From positions 310,001 to 374,000 of the forward strand of contig JBDWGH010000003.1 in NCBI GenBank assembly GCA_039975855.1: a DNA stretch of 64,000 nt, in the 5' to 3' direction. The position numbers and the translations under genes are program-made. The notes under the pieces were generated by a model. It did no database searches. It had not been told where the DNA came from and saw only the letters and a list, made by a program, of their open reading frames with translations. The stretch is from Litorimonas sp039975855. Its GTDB lineage: Bacteria; Pseudomonadota; Alphaproteobacteria; Caulobacterales; Maricaulaceae. Of the stretch, positions 44,066 through 52,697 are shown one piece after another (the first letter of the stretch is position 1; the number at the start of each line of letters is the position of its first letter).

Positions 44066-45331
44066 ATGGTAGCAACGACAGCGGAGGGCCAGGTGGCCGA
44101 TCTTCCCGCAAAACGTCTTTTCAGTCTCAGTTGTGTCGCGCTTTGCGTGACGGCAATGACGTTTGCTATTCGTGCGGGAATGCTCAACGATTTGGGTGCC
44201 GAGTTTGCATTGACGAAAGAGCAATTGGGTTGGACAGCGGCCATGGCCTTTGTTGGTTTTCCGGCAGCAACAGTCATTGGCGGCCTTATTTATAACTCGG
44301 TCGGCCCTCGATTGATCATGATTATCGCATTTCTGGGCCATCTCCTTGGTTTAACGCTTACCATTTTTGCTGGCGGATTTTGGGGTTTAATTATTTCGAC
44401 CTTCTTAGTCGGATTTGCCAACGGTGCTGTTGAGGCGGCTTGTAATCCAATGATTGCGAGTATGTATTCTGACAATAAAACCACGATGTTGAACAAGTTT
44501 CATGTCTGGTTCCCAGGTGGGATTGTAGTGGGATCACTTGCGGCATTGGCGGTTAAGTCATTGTTTGGCGGCGATGGTCGCCCGACATGGCAACTTGAAA
44601 TTGGCGTCATGATTATTCCGACGCTGATTTATGGTTGGATGGTATTCACGACAAAATTCCCGGACGTTACGCTGGATAAATCAGATGAGACGGATACGGG
44701 AAAGAACTTTGCAGCAATGCTTACTCCTCTGTTTATCGTTATGGCAATTTTGATGACGATCACGGCAACAACTGAGCTGGGGACGCAGCAATGGGTTGGA
44801 TCGCTTCTAGAGAGTTCGGGTGCTAATCCTCTTATTATTCTTGCCATCGTAACAGGCCTAATGGCGGTTGGTCGTTATTTTGCAGGGCCTCTGGTTCATG
44901 CTCTTAACCCAATCGGGGTGCTTTTATTCTCTGCCATTGTAACGACATTGGGTGTTTTCCTTCTGTCGATTGCGACAGGCGGGATGACTTATGTTGCGGC
45001 CATCGTGTTCGCGATTGGTGTTTGTTATTTCTGGCCGACCATGATTGGGTTTGTGGCCGAATATCTTCCAAAAACAGGCGCTCTGGGCATGTCGATTGTT
45101 GGCGGCGCGGGTATGTTGGGATTGTCTATGTGGACGCCTGTAATTGGGCGTTGGATCGATAGTGCAACGCTTAAAGCGCAGGAAGCGGGGCTGGATGGAA
45201 CGGCAGTCACACTTGCTGCGGGGCAGGATACTTTGGGTAAAATTCTAATCTTCCCAATTGTTCTAACTGTTGCTTTTGGAATTTTGTTCGCTGTTCGTAA
45301 AACGTTTGCCAGGGAGGTCGCACATGACTGA
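44066..45331 (+). CDS. Major facilitator superfamily sugar transporter-like protein
   Basis: A 421-residue membrane protein with twelve predicted helices, starting at ATG 44066 after AAGGGG. Characteristic elements are RAGMLNDLGAEFALTKEQLG in the first loop, a cytoplasmic loop ending in YNSVGPRLIMII, and GFANGAVEAACNPMIASMYS, similar to fucose/nucleoside-type MFS permeases. It probably imports the product of the periplasmic oxidation encoded downstream, or the substrate of the Gfo/Idh/MocA enzyme. Its last 8 bp overlap the start of the small-subunit gene, marking the beginning of the tightly coupled block. Confidence 0.88.
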   Translation: MVATTAEGQVADLPAKRLFSLSCVALCVTAMTFAIRAGMLNDLGAEFALTKEQLGWTAAMAFVGFPAATVIGGLIYNSVGPRLIMIIAFLGHLLGLTLTIFAGGFWGLIISTFLVGFANGAVEAACNPMIASMYSDNKTTMLNKFHVWFPGGIVVGSLAALAVKSLFGGDGRPTWQLEIGVMIIPTLIYGWMVFTTKFPDVTLDKSDETDTGKNFAAMLTPLFIVMAILMTITATTELGTQQWVGSLLESSGANPLIILAIVTGLMAVGRYFAGPLVHALNPIGVLLFSAIVTTLGVFLLSIATGGMTYVAAIVFAIGVCYFWPTMIGFVAEYLPKTGALGMSIVGGAGMLGLSMWTPVIGRWIDSATLKAQEAGLDGTAVTLAAGQDTLGKILIFPIVLTVAFGILFAVRKTFAREVAHD

Positions 45332-45899
45332 TTTTATGATGATGCAAAGACGAGATGCGCTGAAGAGCCTTTTAGCGATTTCCGCGGCGGGTGCTTTGGC
45401 GGCCTGTGTCGGTGAAGGTAAAACGGCCGAAGCTGGAACAAAAAAGTTGTCTTCAGCGCCGAAACTATTGGCTTCTGAAATGGCGCTCGTTTCTGCTGTT
45501 GCGCAAACAGTTATCCCGAAGACGGACACAGCGGGTGCCGTCGAAGCTGGCGTCCCGGCCGTCATCCAGTCACTTTTTACCGAGTGGGGTGATGATAATT
45601 ACCGCACTTATTGGCGGGCTGGATTGGACAATCTGGAACAACATTTCATAAAAACAGGCGGCCAGCCCTTCGCCAAAATGACGCCCTCTCAGCAGGCCAA
45701 TTTGCTCGGCAAGTATGACGCGAAAGCTTACTCGGAAGATGGGTTTGATGATTTCTACAAAGCCATGAAATCTACCATCGCGACCGCCTACTATATGAGT
45801 GAACCTGGCGCGACAGAAGAGTTGGCCTATGAGGCTGTTCCCGGCGAATGGCGTGGCTGTGTTCCGCTTTCCGAGTTTCCTAAGACCTGGGCAACCTAA
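45324..45899 (+). CDS. Gluconate 2-dehydrogenase subunit 3 family protein (Tat-exported gamma subunit)
   Basis: A 191-residue protein beginning at ATG 45324, which has AGGGAGG upstream. The N-terminus is a twin-arginine signal (QRRDALKSLLAISAAGALAA) with R9-R10 and a lipobox ending at C28, so it may be a Tat lipoprotein. The remainder (AVAQTVIPKTDTAGAVEAGV, WRGCVPLSEFPKTW) matches PF13618, the small subunit of membrane FAD dehydrogenases such as gluconate 2-dehydrogenase and FAD-glucose dehydrogenase. In those complexes it carries the folded, signal-less catalytic subunit through the Tat pore. Here it precedes four signal-less GMC genes, with a 1-bp overlap to the first. Confidence 0.88.
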   Translation: MTDFMMMQRRDALKSLLAISAAGALAACVGEGKTAEAGTKKLSSAPKLLASEMALVSAVAQTVIPKTDTAGAVEAGVPAVIQSLFTEWGDDNYRTYWRAGLDNLEQHFIKTGGQPFAKMTPSQQANLLGKYDAKAYSEDGFDDFYKAMKSTIATAYYMSEPGATEELAYEAVPGEWRGCVPLSEFPKTWAT

Positions 45900-47608
45900 T
45901 GGCAGATTTTGACGTCATTGTTGTAGGTTCTGGCATGTCTGGTGGGATGGTTGCCAAAGAGATGTGCGAGCGCGGGTTTAAGGTCGCTGTTATCGAACGT
46001 GGCCGTCAGATCACTGTCGAGGACGATTATACCGACATGGTCGATCCGTGGGATACGCCAAACCTCGACAGAACGACCGCCGAAGACAAAGCTAAGCATC
46101 CGATTCAACACAAGGTTTATGCTTTCAACCAAAATACAAAACAATATTGGGTTGATGATAATGAAAACCCTTATGAGACCGCAGATGGAACTAAATATGA
46201 TTGGTACAGAGGGTATCATACTGGCGGACGCTCCATCATGTGGGGCCGTCAAACATATCGTATGTCGGATATCGATTTTGAAGCGAACAAGAAAGACGGA
46301 CACGGTGTAGATTGGCCAGTTCGGTACGATGATATCGCACCTTGGTACGACAAGGTTGAGTATTTTGTCGGTGTCAGTGGTTCAAAAGAAGAGCTGGATA
46401 TTTTACCTGATGGTGTCTTCCAGCCCCCTCACGACCTTACTTGTGCCGAGGAAAAATTCAAATCGGATGTCGAGTCAGCTTTTCCAGGACGGAAGGTTAT
46501 TCCCGGACGTGTTGCCAATTTGACCAAGCCAACGCCTGAGCAAATCGCCCTTGGACGCGGTCAGTGCCAAGCGCGAGATCTCTGCTATCGTGGCTGTTCG
46601 TTTGGGGCCTATTATAACTCCAATGTTGCATCACTTCCTGCCGCCAAAATCACGGGTAATCTTACAATGATTACCGACACTGCCGTCTTAAAAGTTGATC
46701 ATGATATGGAATCAGGTCGCGCAACAGGCGTTCAAGCCATCAATGTTAAAACGAAAGAAAAGAAGACGATCACGGCAAGGGTGATTTTCTTAAATGCGTC
46801 GACAATTGGCACGACAATGATTTTGTTGAATTCTGCGCATGAAGGCGCGCCAAATGGGTTGGGAAATAGCTCAGGTCAGCTGGGGAAGAACCTGATGGAC
46901 CATGTCGCAGGCGCTGGCGCTGCTGCCGTCATGCCCGGTTTTGAAGATAAGTATCACTACGGAAAACGACCGAACGGATTTTATATTCCTCGGTACCGAA
47001 ACCATACGGAAGAGAGCTCCGACTCAGTTCGTGGTTACGGATATCAGGGTCGAATTTATCGTGAAAACTGGCGTAGCAGTATAGGAAATGCAGGTGTTGG
47101 TGAAGACTACAAATCAGCAAACCAAAAACCAGGGCGCTGGAGTATTGGGATAGTCGCGTTCTGCGAGATCCTTCCCGATGAACGCAACACCGTCACGCTA
47201 CATCCAACAAAGACGGATGAATTGGGCATGCCAGTACCAGTTATAAATCAGAAGCATCGCGAAAACGAGGTGGCCTTAATGAAACATGCAACCCGGGACA
47301 CTAGGGCCATGTTGGAGGCGGCTGGAATGACTGTTTTTCACACGGATAACCCTGATGATATCACAGCGGAGAACATGTCTCCGCCGGGTCGTGGTATTCA
47401 TGAAATGGGAACGGCACGAATGGGCCGTGATCCCAAAACCTCAGTTTTGAATAAATGGAATCAGAGTTGGGATGTTGAAAACTTATTTGTCACGGACGGT
47501 AGTTTTATGACGTCGGGAGGATGCCAAAATCCGTCGATTACTTATATGGCGTTTTCAGCTCGAGCGGCAAATTATGCCGCAGATCTGATGGACTCTGGAA
47601 AGCTATAA
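45899..47608 (+). CDS. GMC oxidoreductase, catalytic subunit copy 1 (type A)
   Basis: A 569-residue flavoprotein without signal peptide. FAD motif VIVVGSGMSGGMVAKEMCERG (residues about 6-26); GGRSIMWGRQTYRMSDIDFE substrate-loop region; C223-x5-C229-x3-C233 in GQCQARDLCYRGCSFGA, matching the [3Fe-4S] ligands of direct-electron-transfer FAD glucose dehydrogenase; C-terminal HEMGTARMGRDPKTS and CQNPSITYMAFSARAA supplying the His-Asn catalytic pair. The ATG overlaps the small-subunit stop by 1 bp. Likely periplasmic dehydrogenase of a sugar or glycoside. Segments RNHTEES and GYQG, and EILPDERN, are shared specifically with copy 3. Confidence 0.92.
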   Translation: MADFDVIVVGSGMSGGMVAKEMCERGFKVAVIERGRQITVEDDYTDMVDPWDTPNLDRTTAEDKAKHPIQHKVYAFNQNTKQYWVDDNENPYETADGTKYDWYRGYHTGGRSIMWGRQTYRMSDIDFEANKKDGHGVDWPVRYDDIAPWYDKVEYFVGVSGSKEELDILPDGVFQPPHDLTCAEEKFKSDVESAFPGRKVIPGRVANLTKPTPEQIALGRGQCQARDLCYRGCSFGAYYNSNVASLPAAKITGNLTMITDTAVLKVDHDMESGRATGVQAINVKTKEKKTITARVIFLNASTIGTTMILLNSAHEGAPNGLGNSSGQLGKNLMDHVAGAGAAAVMPGFEDKYHYGKRPNGFYIPRYRNHTEESSDSVRGYGYQGRIYRENWRSSIGNAGVGEDYKSANQKPGRWSIGIVAFCEILPDERNTVTLHPTKTDELGMPVPVINQKHRENEVALMKHATRDTRAMLEAAGMTVFHTDNPDDITAENMSPPGRGIHEMGTARMGRDPKTSVLNKWNQSWDVENLFVTDGSFMTSGGCQNPSITYMAFSARAANYAADLMDSGKL

Positions 47609-49306
47609 GTGGCGGACTTCGACGCCATTGTCGTCGGATCCGGCATATCCGGTGGATGGGTTGCCAAGGAATTATGTGAGCGAGGTCTCAAGGTTTGCGT
47701 GCTGGAGCGCGGGAAGCCGACAAAGCCTGAACGTGACTATTCGGACTTTCTCGACCCGTGGGAAACAAAGCATTTCGATCGAATTTCTAATGATGTGAAA
47801 AAGCGCGATTTTTCGATCACAGGGTTGAGTTACGCTCAGAAGGAAAGCAATCGTCACCTTTGGATGACGGATCGCGAGCATCCTTATGAGCGACCCAATA
47901 ACCAGAGTTTCACATGGCGACGCGGCGCGCATGTTGGGGGGAGGTCACTGCTGTGGGGCCGAGCGAGTTACCGTTTTTCGGCCTATGACTTTGAGGTCAA
48001 TAAGGTTGATGGCGAAGGGGTAGATTGGCCCGTGAGATATAACGATATCGCGCCATGGTATGATCACGTTGAGAAATTTGCGGGTATCGCGGGAAACCGC
48101 GATGGTTTGGCGCAACTCCCTGATGGGAAGCATTTTCAGCCTGCGTTCGAGCATACTTGCGCGGAACTGGACCTGAAAGAAAAACTAAAACAGACATTCC
48201 CTGAACGCCCTCTGATTATGGGCCGCGTCGCGCATTTGACTCAGCCCACCGAAGAGCAGACGGCGCTCGGACGAGGACAATGCCAAGCGCGTAACAGATG
48301 CCATCACGGATGTTCCTACGGGGCCTATTTCAGTTCAAACGCGGCGACATTGCCCGCCGCTGAGCGCACGGGGAATCTAACGTTAATTCCAAACAGTATA
48401 GTTTCGAAACTTGTCCATGATCCGGTCAATAATCGAATTTCAGGCGTAGAGATCCTCGATACAGAGACGGGTGTCGGCGCGACGCATACTGCCAAGATTG
48501 TTTTCGTAAATGCGTCCACGATCGGAACGACACTGATTTTACAAAACTCTGCGACAGAGAAGCACCCCACAGGTTTAGGCAATAGTTCAGATCAACTTGG
48601 TCGAAATTTGATGGATCATATTGGTGGTTCGCAGGTGGGAGCGCGTGTCCCAGGACATTTGGATCATTACGTTACTGGGCGCCGTGCAATTGGGGCCTAC
48701 ATTCCCCGTTACCGAAATTTTCCGAAACAAGAAGAAAGCTATAAACGGGGGTGGGGCTTCCAGGTTTATTCTGGGCGCAGAAGCTGGGGAGCACCTGCGG
48801 GCGTTGGTGACGATTTTAAAGCCGCCAACCGCACGCCTGGCTCATGGGGCATCATGCTAGATGCTTTTGGCGAATGCCTACCAAACCCCAATAACACTGT
48901 AAGAGCTCATAAGACCAAGACCGATAAATGGGGGCAACCGATCGCGGTAATTGATCTGAACTTGGGACCCAACGAGATTGCTATCATGAAAGCGGCACAT
49001 CAGGATGCCATCGATATTCTGAACGCTGCTGGTTACGACGGGCTGTATGAAGCCCAGAAACCGAGTGACGACCCTGGCGTCTTCAAGGTTAGAACACATG
49101 AAATGGGTACCGCACGAATGGGGCGCGATCCCAAAACATCGGTTTTAAATGGCTGGAACCAATCACACGACATTCCAAATTTGTTTGTGACGGACGGGTC
49201 TTTCATGACTTCTTCCGCGGTTCAGAACCCCTCTCTGACATACATGGCGTTTTCTGCACGTGCGGCAAACCATGCTGCAGACTTACTTCAAGAAGGTTTA
49301 CTTTAA
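47609..49306 (+). CDS. GMC oxidoreductase, catalytic subunit copy 2 (type B)
   Basis: A 565-residue paralogue starting with GTG immediately after the copy 1 stop; GGAAAG within copy 1 could serve as ribosome binding site. FAD motif VVGSGISGGWVAKELCERG; iron-sulfur-type motif C225-x5-C231-x3-C235; catalytic HEMGTARMGRDPKTS and VQNPSLTYMAFSARAA. Compared with copies 1 and 3 it has a different lid/insert region (ESYKRGWGFQVYSGRRSWGA, ECLPNPNNTV), closely echoed in copy 4. No signal peptide, so export would depend on the Tat small subunit. The substrate is unknown. Confidence 0.92.
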   Translation: MADFDAIVVGSGISGGWVAKELCERGLKVCVLERGKPTKPERDYSDFLDPWETKHFDRISNDVKKRDFSITGLSYAQKESNRHLWMTDREHPYERPNNQSFTWRRGAHVGGRSLLWGRASYRFSAYDFEVNKVDGEGVDWPVRYNDIAPWYDHVEKFAGIAGNRDGLAQLPDGKHFQPAFEHTCAELDLKEKLKQTFPERPLIMGRVAHLTQPTEEQTALGRGQCQARNRCHHGCSYGAYFSSNAATLPAAERTGNLTLIPNSIVSKLVHDPVNNRISGVEILDTETGVGATHTAKIVFVNASTIGTTLILQNSATEKHPTGLGNSSDQLGRNLMDHIGGSQVGARVPGHLDHYVTGRRAIGAYIPRYRNFPKQEESYKRGWGFQVYSGRRSWGAPAGVGDDFKAANRTPGSWGIMLDAFGECLPNPNNTVRAHKTKTDKWGQPIAVIDLNLGPNEIAIMKAAHQDAIDILNAAGYDGLYEAQKPSDDPGVFKVRTHEMGTARMGRDPKTSVLNGWNQSHDIPNLFVTDGSFMTSSAVQNPSLTYMAFSARAANHAADLLQEGLL

Positions 49307-51012
49307 TGGCTGATTTTGATGCGATTGTTGTTGGCTCTGGCATGTCTGGTGGTTGGGTCGCCAAAGAGCTTTGCGAACGCGGTCTAAAAGTCTGTGTGAT
49401 CGAACGCGGTAAAAGCACAAAGCCCACAGAAGATTACACGGACATGATGGACCCGTGGGATTATCCCAATTTGAACAAGGTCACAAAGTCCGAAGAACAA
49501 GAGCATTACGCTATTCAGCACTCAATCTATAACTGGTCGGCGGATACGAAACACTGGTGGGTGAAGGATAGCGAGCATCCATATGAGACGGTCGAGGGCA
49601 CCGAATACACCTGGCGACGGGGCTATCATGTCGGCGGGCGTTCCTTGATGTGGGCACGGCAGAGTTATCGCCTCTCCCCGATCGATATTTTGGCCAATAA
49701 AACTGATGGACACGGAGTAGACTGGCCCATTCGGTACGAAGATCTGGCGCCATGGTACGACCACGTCGAGGAATTTGCAGGGATTTCTGGTCAAGCAGAG
49801 GGGTTGGATATTTTGCCAGATAGCAAATTTCTTCCGGTCTTTGAATTTACCTGTGGCGAAGAGATTGCCCGCGATCGCATTGAAGCCAAGTTTCCGACTC
49901 GCCGGATGATACATGGTCGATGTGCGAACCTCCGTCGGGCCACACCCGAACAACAAGCATTGGGCCGCGGAAGCTGCCAGGTCCGGAACAAGTGCCACAA
50001 AGGGTGTTCTTTCGGCGCTTACTTTAGTTCCGTGTCTGCGACACTTCCCGCCGCTGAGCGTACAGGTAATCTAACTTTGATGACGGATCAGATTGTTGCG
50101 GAGTTAGAGCATAACCCTGAGACCAACCGCGTGACGGGTGTCCGTGTCATTGACCGAAACACCAAAGCCACCAAAACGGTGACAGCGAATATCGTTTTCT
50201 TAAACGCGTCGGCGATAGCGTCGTCGCTTATTCTGCAAAATTCAAAATCTGCTGAAAATCCAAATGGATTAGCGAATAGCTCAGGCATGGTCGGACGAAA
50301 CTTGATGGACCACGTCGGCGGGGCTTGGGGCAGTGGCCGTATACCCATGACGCCTGAGCTTGCAGACAAGACGACCTTTGGTCGCCGCCCCAACGGTTTT
50401 TACATTCCGCGTTTCCGAAATCATACCGAAGCCGGTGACGGATATGTTCGGGGTTTTGGGTATCAAGGCGGCGTACACCGCGGCGGGTGGTCAGGCGATT
50501 ATCAAGGTATCGGAAAAGACTTTAAAGCTGGAAATAGAACGCCAGGTGATTGGTATATCTCTATGGGCGCATTCGGTGAAATCCTGCCGGATGAGCGCAA
50601 CCGTGTGACCCCGCATCCAACCAAGAAAGACAAATGGGGACTGCCTCTGCCCTTGTTTGATGCGCGCATGCGACAGAACGAAATTAATCTGATTAAGCAG
50701 GCGTCGAAAGACACTGTTGAATTATTGAAAGCCGCTGGTGCAGTCGATATTCGCAGTTCGGAAGATTACGACGTTCAGCCATCTAGGCCGGGGAATGCCA
50801 TTCATGAAATGGGCACGGCGCGTATGGGACGCGATCCAAAGACTTCGGTCTTGAACAAATATCTGCAGACACATGATATCCCTAACCTGTTCATTAGTGA
50901 CGGGTCCGCGATGACATCTGCAGCGTGCCAGAACCCCTCGCTTACCTATATGGCGCTCTCAGCTAAGGCGGCAAAACATGCGGCTGATTTCTATGAGGCT
51001 GGCGAAATTTAG
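49306..51012 (+). CDS. GMC oxidoreductase, catalytic subunit copy 3 (type A)
   Basis: A 568-residue paralogue; its ATG overlaps the copy 2 stop by 1 bp and AAGAAGG lies 9 bp upstream. FAD motif VVGSGMSGGWVAKELCERG; C224-x5-C230-x3-C234 in GSCQVRNKCHKGCSFGA; catalytic HEMGTARMGRDPKTS and CQNPSLTYMALSAKAA. The central region (FYIPRFRNHTE, RGFGYQGGVH, GEILPDERN) groups it with copy 1. Conserved active-site and cluster residues show no sign of decay. Confidence 0.92.
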   Translation: MADFDAIVVGSGMSGGWVAKELCERGLKVCVIERGKSTKPTEDYTDMMDPWDYPNLNKVTKSEEQEHYAIQHSIYNWSADTKHWWVKDSEHPYETVEGTEYTWRRGYHVGGRSLMWARQSYRLSPIDILANKTDGHGVDWPIRYEDLAPWYDHVEEFAGISGQAEGLDILPDSKFLPVFEFTCGEEIARDRIEAKFPTRRMIHGRCANLRRATPEQQALGRGSCQVRNKCHKGCSFGAYFSSVSATLPAAERTGNLTLMTDQIVAELEHNPETNRVTGVRVIDRNTKATKTVTANIVFLNASAIASSLILQNSKSAENPNGLANSSGMVGRNLMDHVGGAWGSGRIPMTPELADKTTFGRRPNGFYIPRFRNHTEAGDGYVRGFGYQGGVHRGGWSGDYQGIGKDFKAGNRTPGDWYISMGAFGEILPDERNRVTPHPTKKDKWGLPLPLFDARMRQNEINLIKQASKDTVELLKAAGAVDIRSSEDYDVQPSRPGNAIHEMGTARMGRDPKTSVLNKYLQTHDIPNLFISDGSAMTSAACQNPSLTYMALSAKAAKHAADFYEAGEI

Positions 51013-52697
51013 TGCCCGACTTTGACGCAATCGTTGTTGGCTCCGGAATGTCCGGCGGCTGGTCCGCCAAGGAATTATGCGAGCGTGGACTGAAGACCTT
51101 GGTTCTGGAACGCGGTCCAGACATTGACCCTTCCAAAGACTATTCAGACATGTTGGACCCATGGGATAAGAAATTTCTAGACCGTGTTCGACCGGAAGAG
51201 GCGAACCGCGACTACAAAATCCAGAAGGATGTCTACGTATTCTTTGAGAGCACGAAGCACCTCTGGGCGAATGACCGAATTTATCCCTACACGACCGCTC
51301 CGGGTACCGAGTATCAATGGCTGCGCGGACATCATGTCGGCGGACGGTCGCTGCTTTGGGCGAGGATGTCATTCCGATTTTCTGACCATGATTTTGGCGC
51401 GAACAAGGCCGACGGTGTCGGTGTGGATTGGCCGATCAGATATGCGGATCTGGAAAAATGGTATGACAAAGTCGAAGAATTTGTAGGTGTTTCGGGGTCA
51501 TTAGAAGGTCTTGGACAATTGCCAGATGGCAAGTTTTTGCCACCCTTTGAGATGGATTGCGCTGAAGAACTTCTGAAATCCAAAATGGCAGAGCATTTCC
51601 CTGACCGCACGATGATGGTCGCGCGAGTGGCGAATTTAAAACGCGCCACGGAAGAACACATGGCTTTGGGGCGGGGGCCTTGTCAGGCCCGAAATCATTG
51701 TTTCCGAGGGTGTTCTTTCGGTGCCTATTTCAGCTCTAACTCTGCGACGTTACCTGCCGCAAGGAATACCGGAAACCTGACGCTAAAACCTGACTCCATT
51801 GTTCACAGCCTTGTCTATGATGACGCAACGGGAAAGGTTTCGGGCGTACGTGTTATTGACCGGGTCACGAAGGAAGCGAAAACTTATACTTCCAAAATCG
51901 TGTTCCTGAATGCGTCCGCTATTCCGACAGCGTCAATTCTGCTGAATTCTAAATCCGAAAAATTCCCGACGGGTCTCGCAAACACGTCGGATCAAGTCGG
52001 TAGAAACCTTATGGATCATGTTGCGGGCGCACAAGTTTACGCCAACATTGATGGACTTGAAGACCGGTATTTTTACGGACGCCGGCCGGCCTGCGGATAT
52101 ATTCCGCGTTACCGAAATTACCCGGAATATAACGAGGATTATAAGCGGGGTTTCGCGTTTCAGGTTTACACCAATCGTGGCAGCTGGAATCCGAACAATG
52201 CGGGCATCGGGGTCGACTATAAAACGCAACAAGCGACACCGGGCGGGTGGAACATTACGCTGGATACCTATGCTGAGGTCCTGCCGAACCCCGAAAATCG
52301 CGTAACCCTTTCCAATACAAAGGATGAGTGGGGCCTCGCAGTCCCTCATATGAATGCGAGCCACGGTCCGAATGAACTGACGCTTTTGCAGGCCGGATCA
52401 GACGACGCATTCGATATTTTAACCAAAGCGGGTTTCCGAGATATTCGCCGCAGTGAAGTCAAACCAACCCAGCCTGGAAATCGCATTCATGAAATGGGAA
52501 CAGCGCGTATGGGGCGTGATCCACAGACCAGCGTGTTGAACGAGTGGAACCAAGCTTGGGATGTTCCAAACTTATTTATCACGGACGGGGCGTGTATGAC
52601 TTCTTCCGCTATTCAAAACCCATCTATTACTTACATGGCGCTTTCGGCACGCGCCGCAAATTATGCTGCTGACTTGATTGAAAGAGGAGAGCTGTGA
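51012..52697 (+). CDS. GMC oxidoreductase, catalytic subunit copy 4 (type B)
   Basis: A 561-residue paralogue starting with GTG that overlaps the copy 3 stop by 1 bp (TAGTG). FAD motif VVGSGMSGGWSAKELCERG; C224-x5-C230-x3-C234 in GPCQARNHCFRGCSFGA; catalytic HEMGTARMGRDPQTS and IQNPSITYMALSARAA. The central region (EDYKRGFAFQVYTNRGSWNP, EVLPNPENRV) groups it with copy 2. Its stop overlaps the ATG of the exported TIM-barrel gene by 1 bp. Like the others it lacks a signal peptide. Confidence 0.92.
   Translation: MPDFDAIVVGSGMSGGWSAKELCERGLKTLVLERGPDIDPSKDYSDMLDPWDKKFLDRVRPEEANRDYKIQKDVYVFFESTKHLWANDRIYPYTTAPGTEYQWLRGHHVGGRSLLWARMSFRFSDHDFGANKADGVGVDWPIRYADLEKWYDKVEEFVGVSGSLEGLGQLPDGKFLPPFEMDCAEELLKSKMAEHFPDRTMMVARVANLKRATEEHMALGRGPCQARNHCFRGCSFGAYFSSNSATLPAARNTGNLTLKPDSIVHSLVYDDATGKVSGVRVIDRVTKEAKTYTSKIVFLNASAIPTASILLNSKSEKFPTGLANTSDQVGRNLMDHVAGAQVYANIDGLEDRYFYGRRPACGYIPRYRNYPEYNEDYKRGFAFQVYTNRGSWNPNNAGIGVDYKTQQATPGGWNITLDTYAEVLPNPENRVTLSNTKDEWGLAVPHMNASHGPNELTLLQAGSDDAFDILTKAGFRDIRRSEVKPTQPGNRIHEMGTARMGRDPQTSVLNEWNQAWDVPNLFITDGACMTSSAIQNPSITYMALSARAANYAADLIERGEL

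Noticed and set aside
45899..52697. Four GMC frames as fragments of one frameshifted or misassembled gene
   Set aside because: Each has its own start, stop, FAD motif, cysteine motif and catalytic end at full family length, and the sequences differ throughout.
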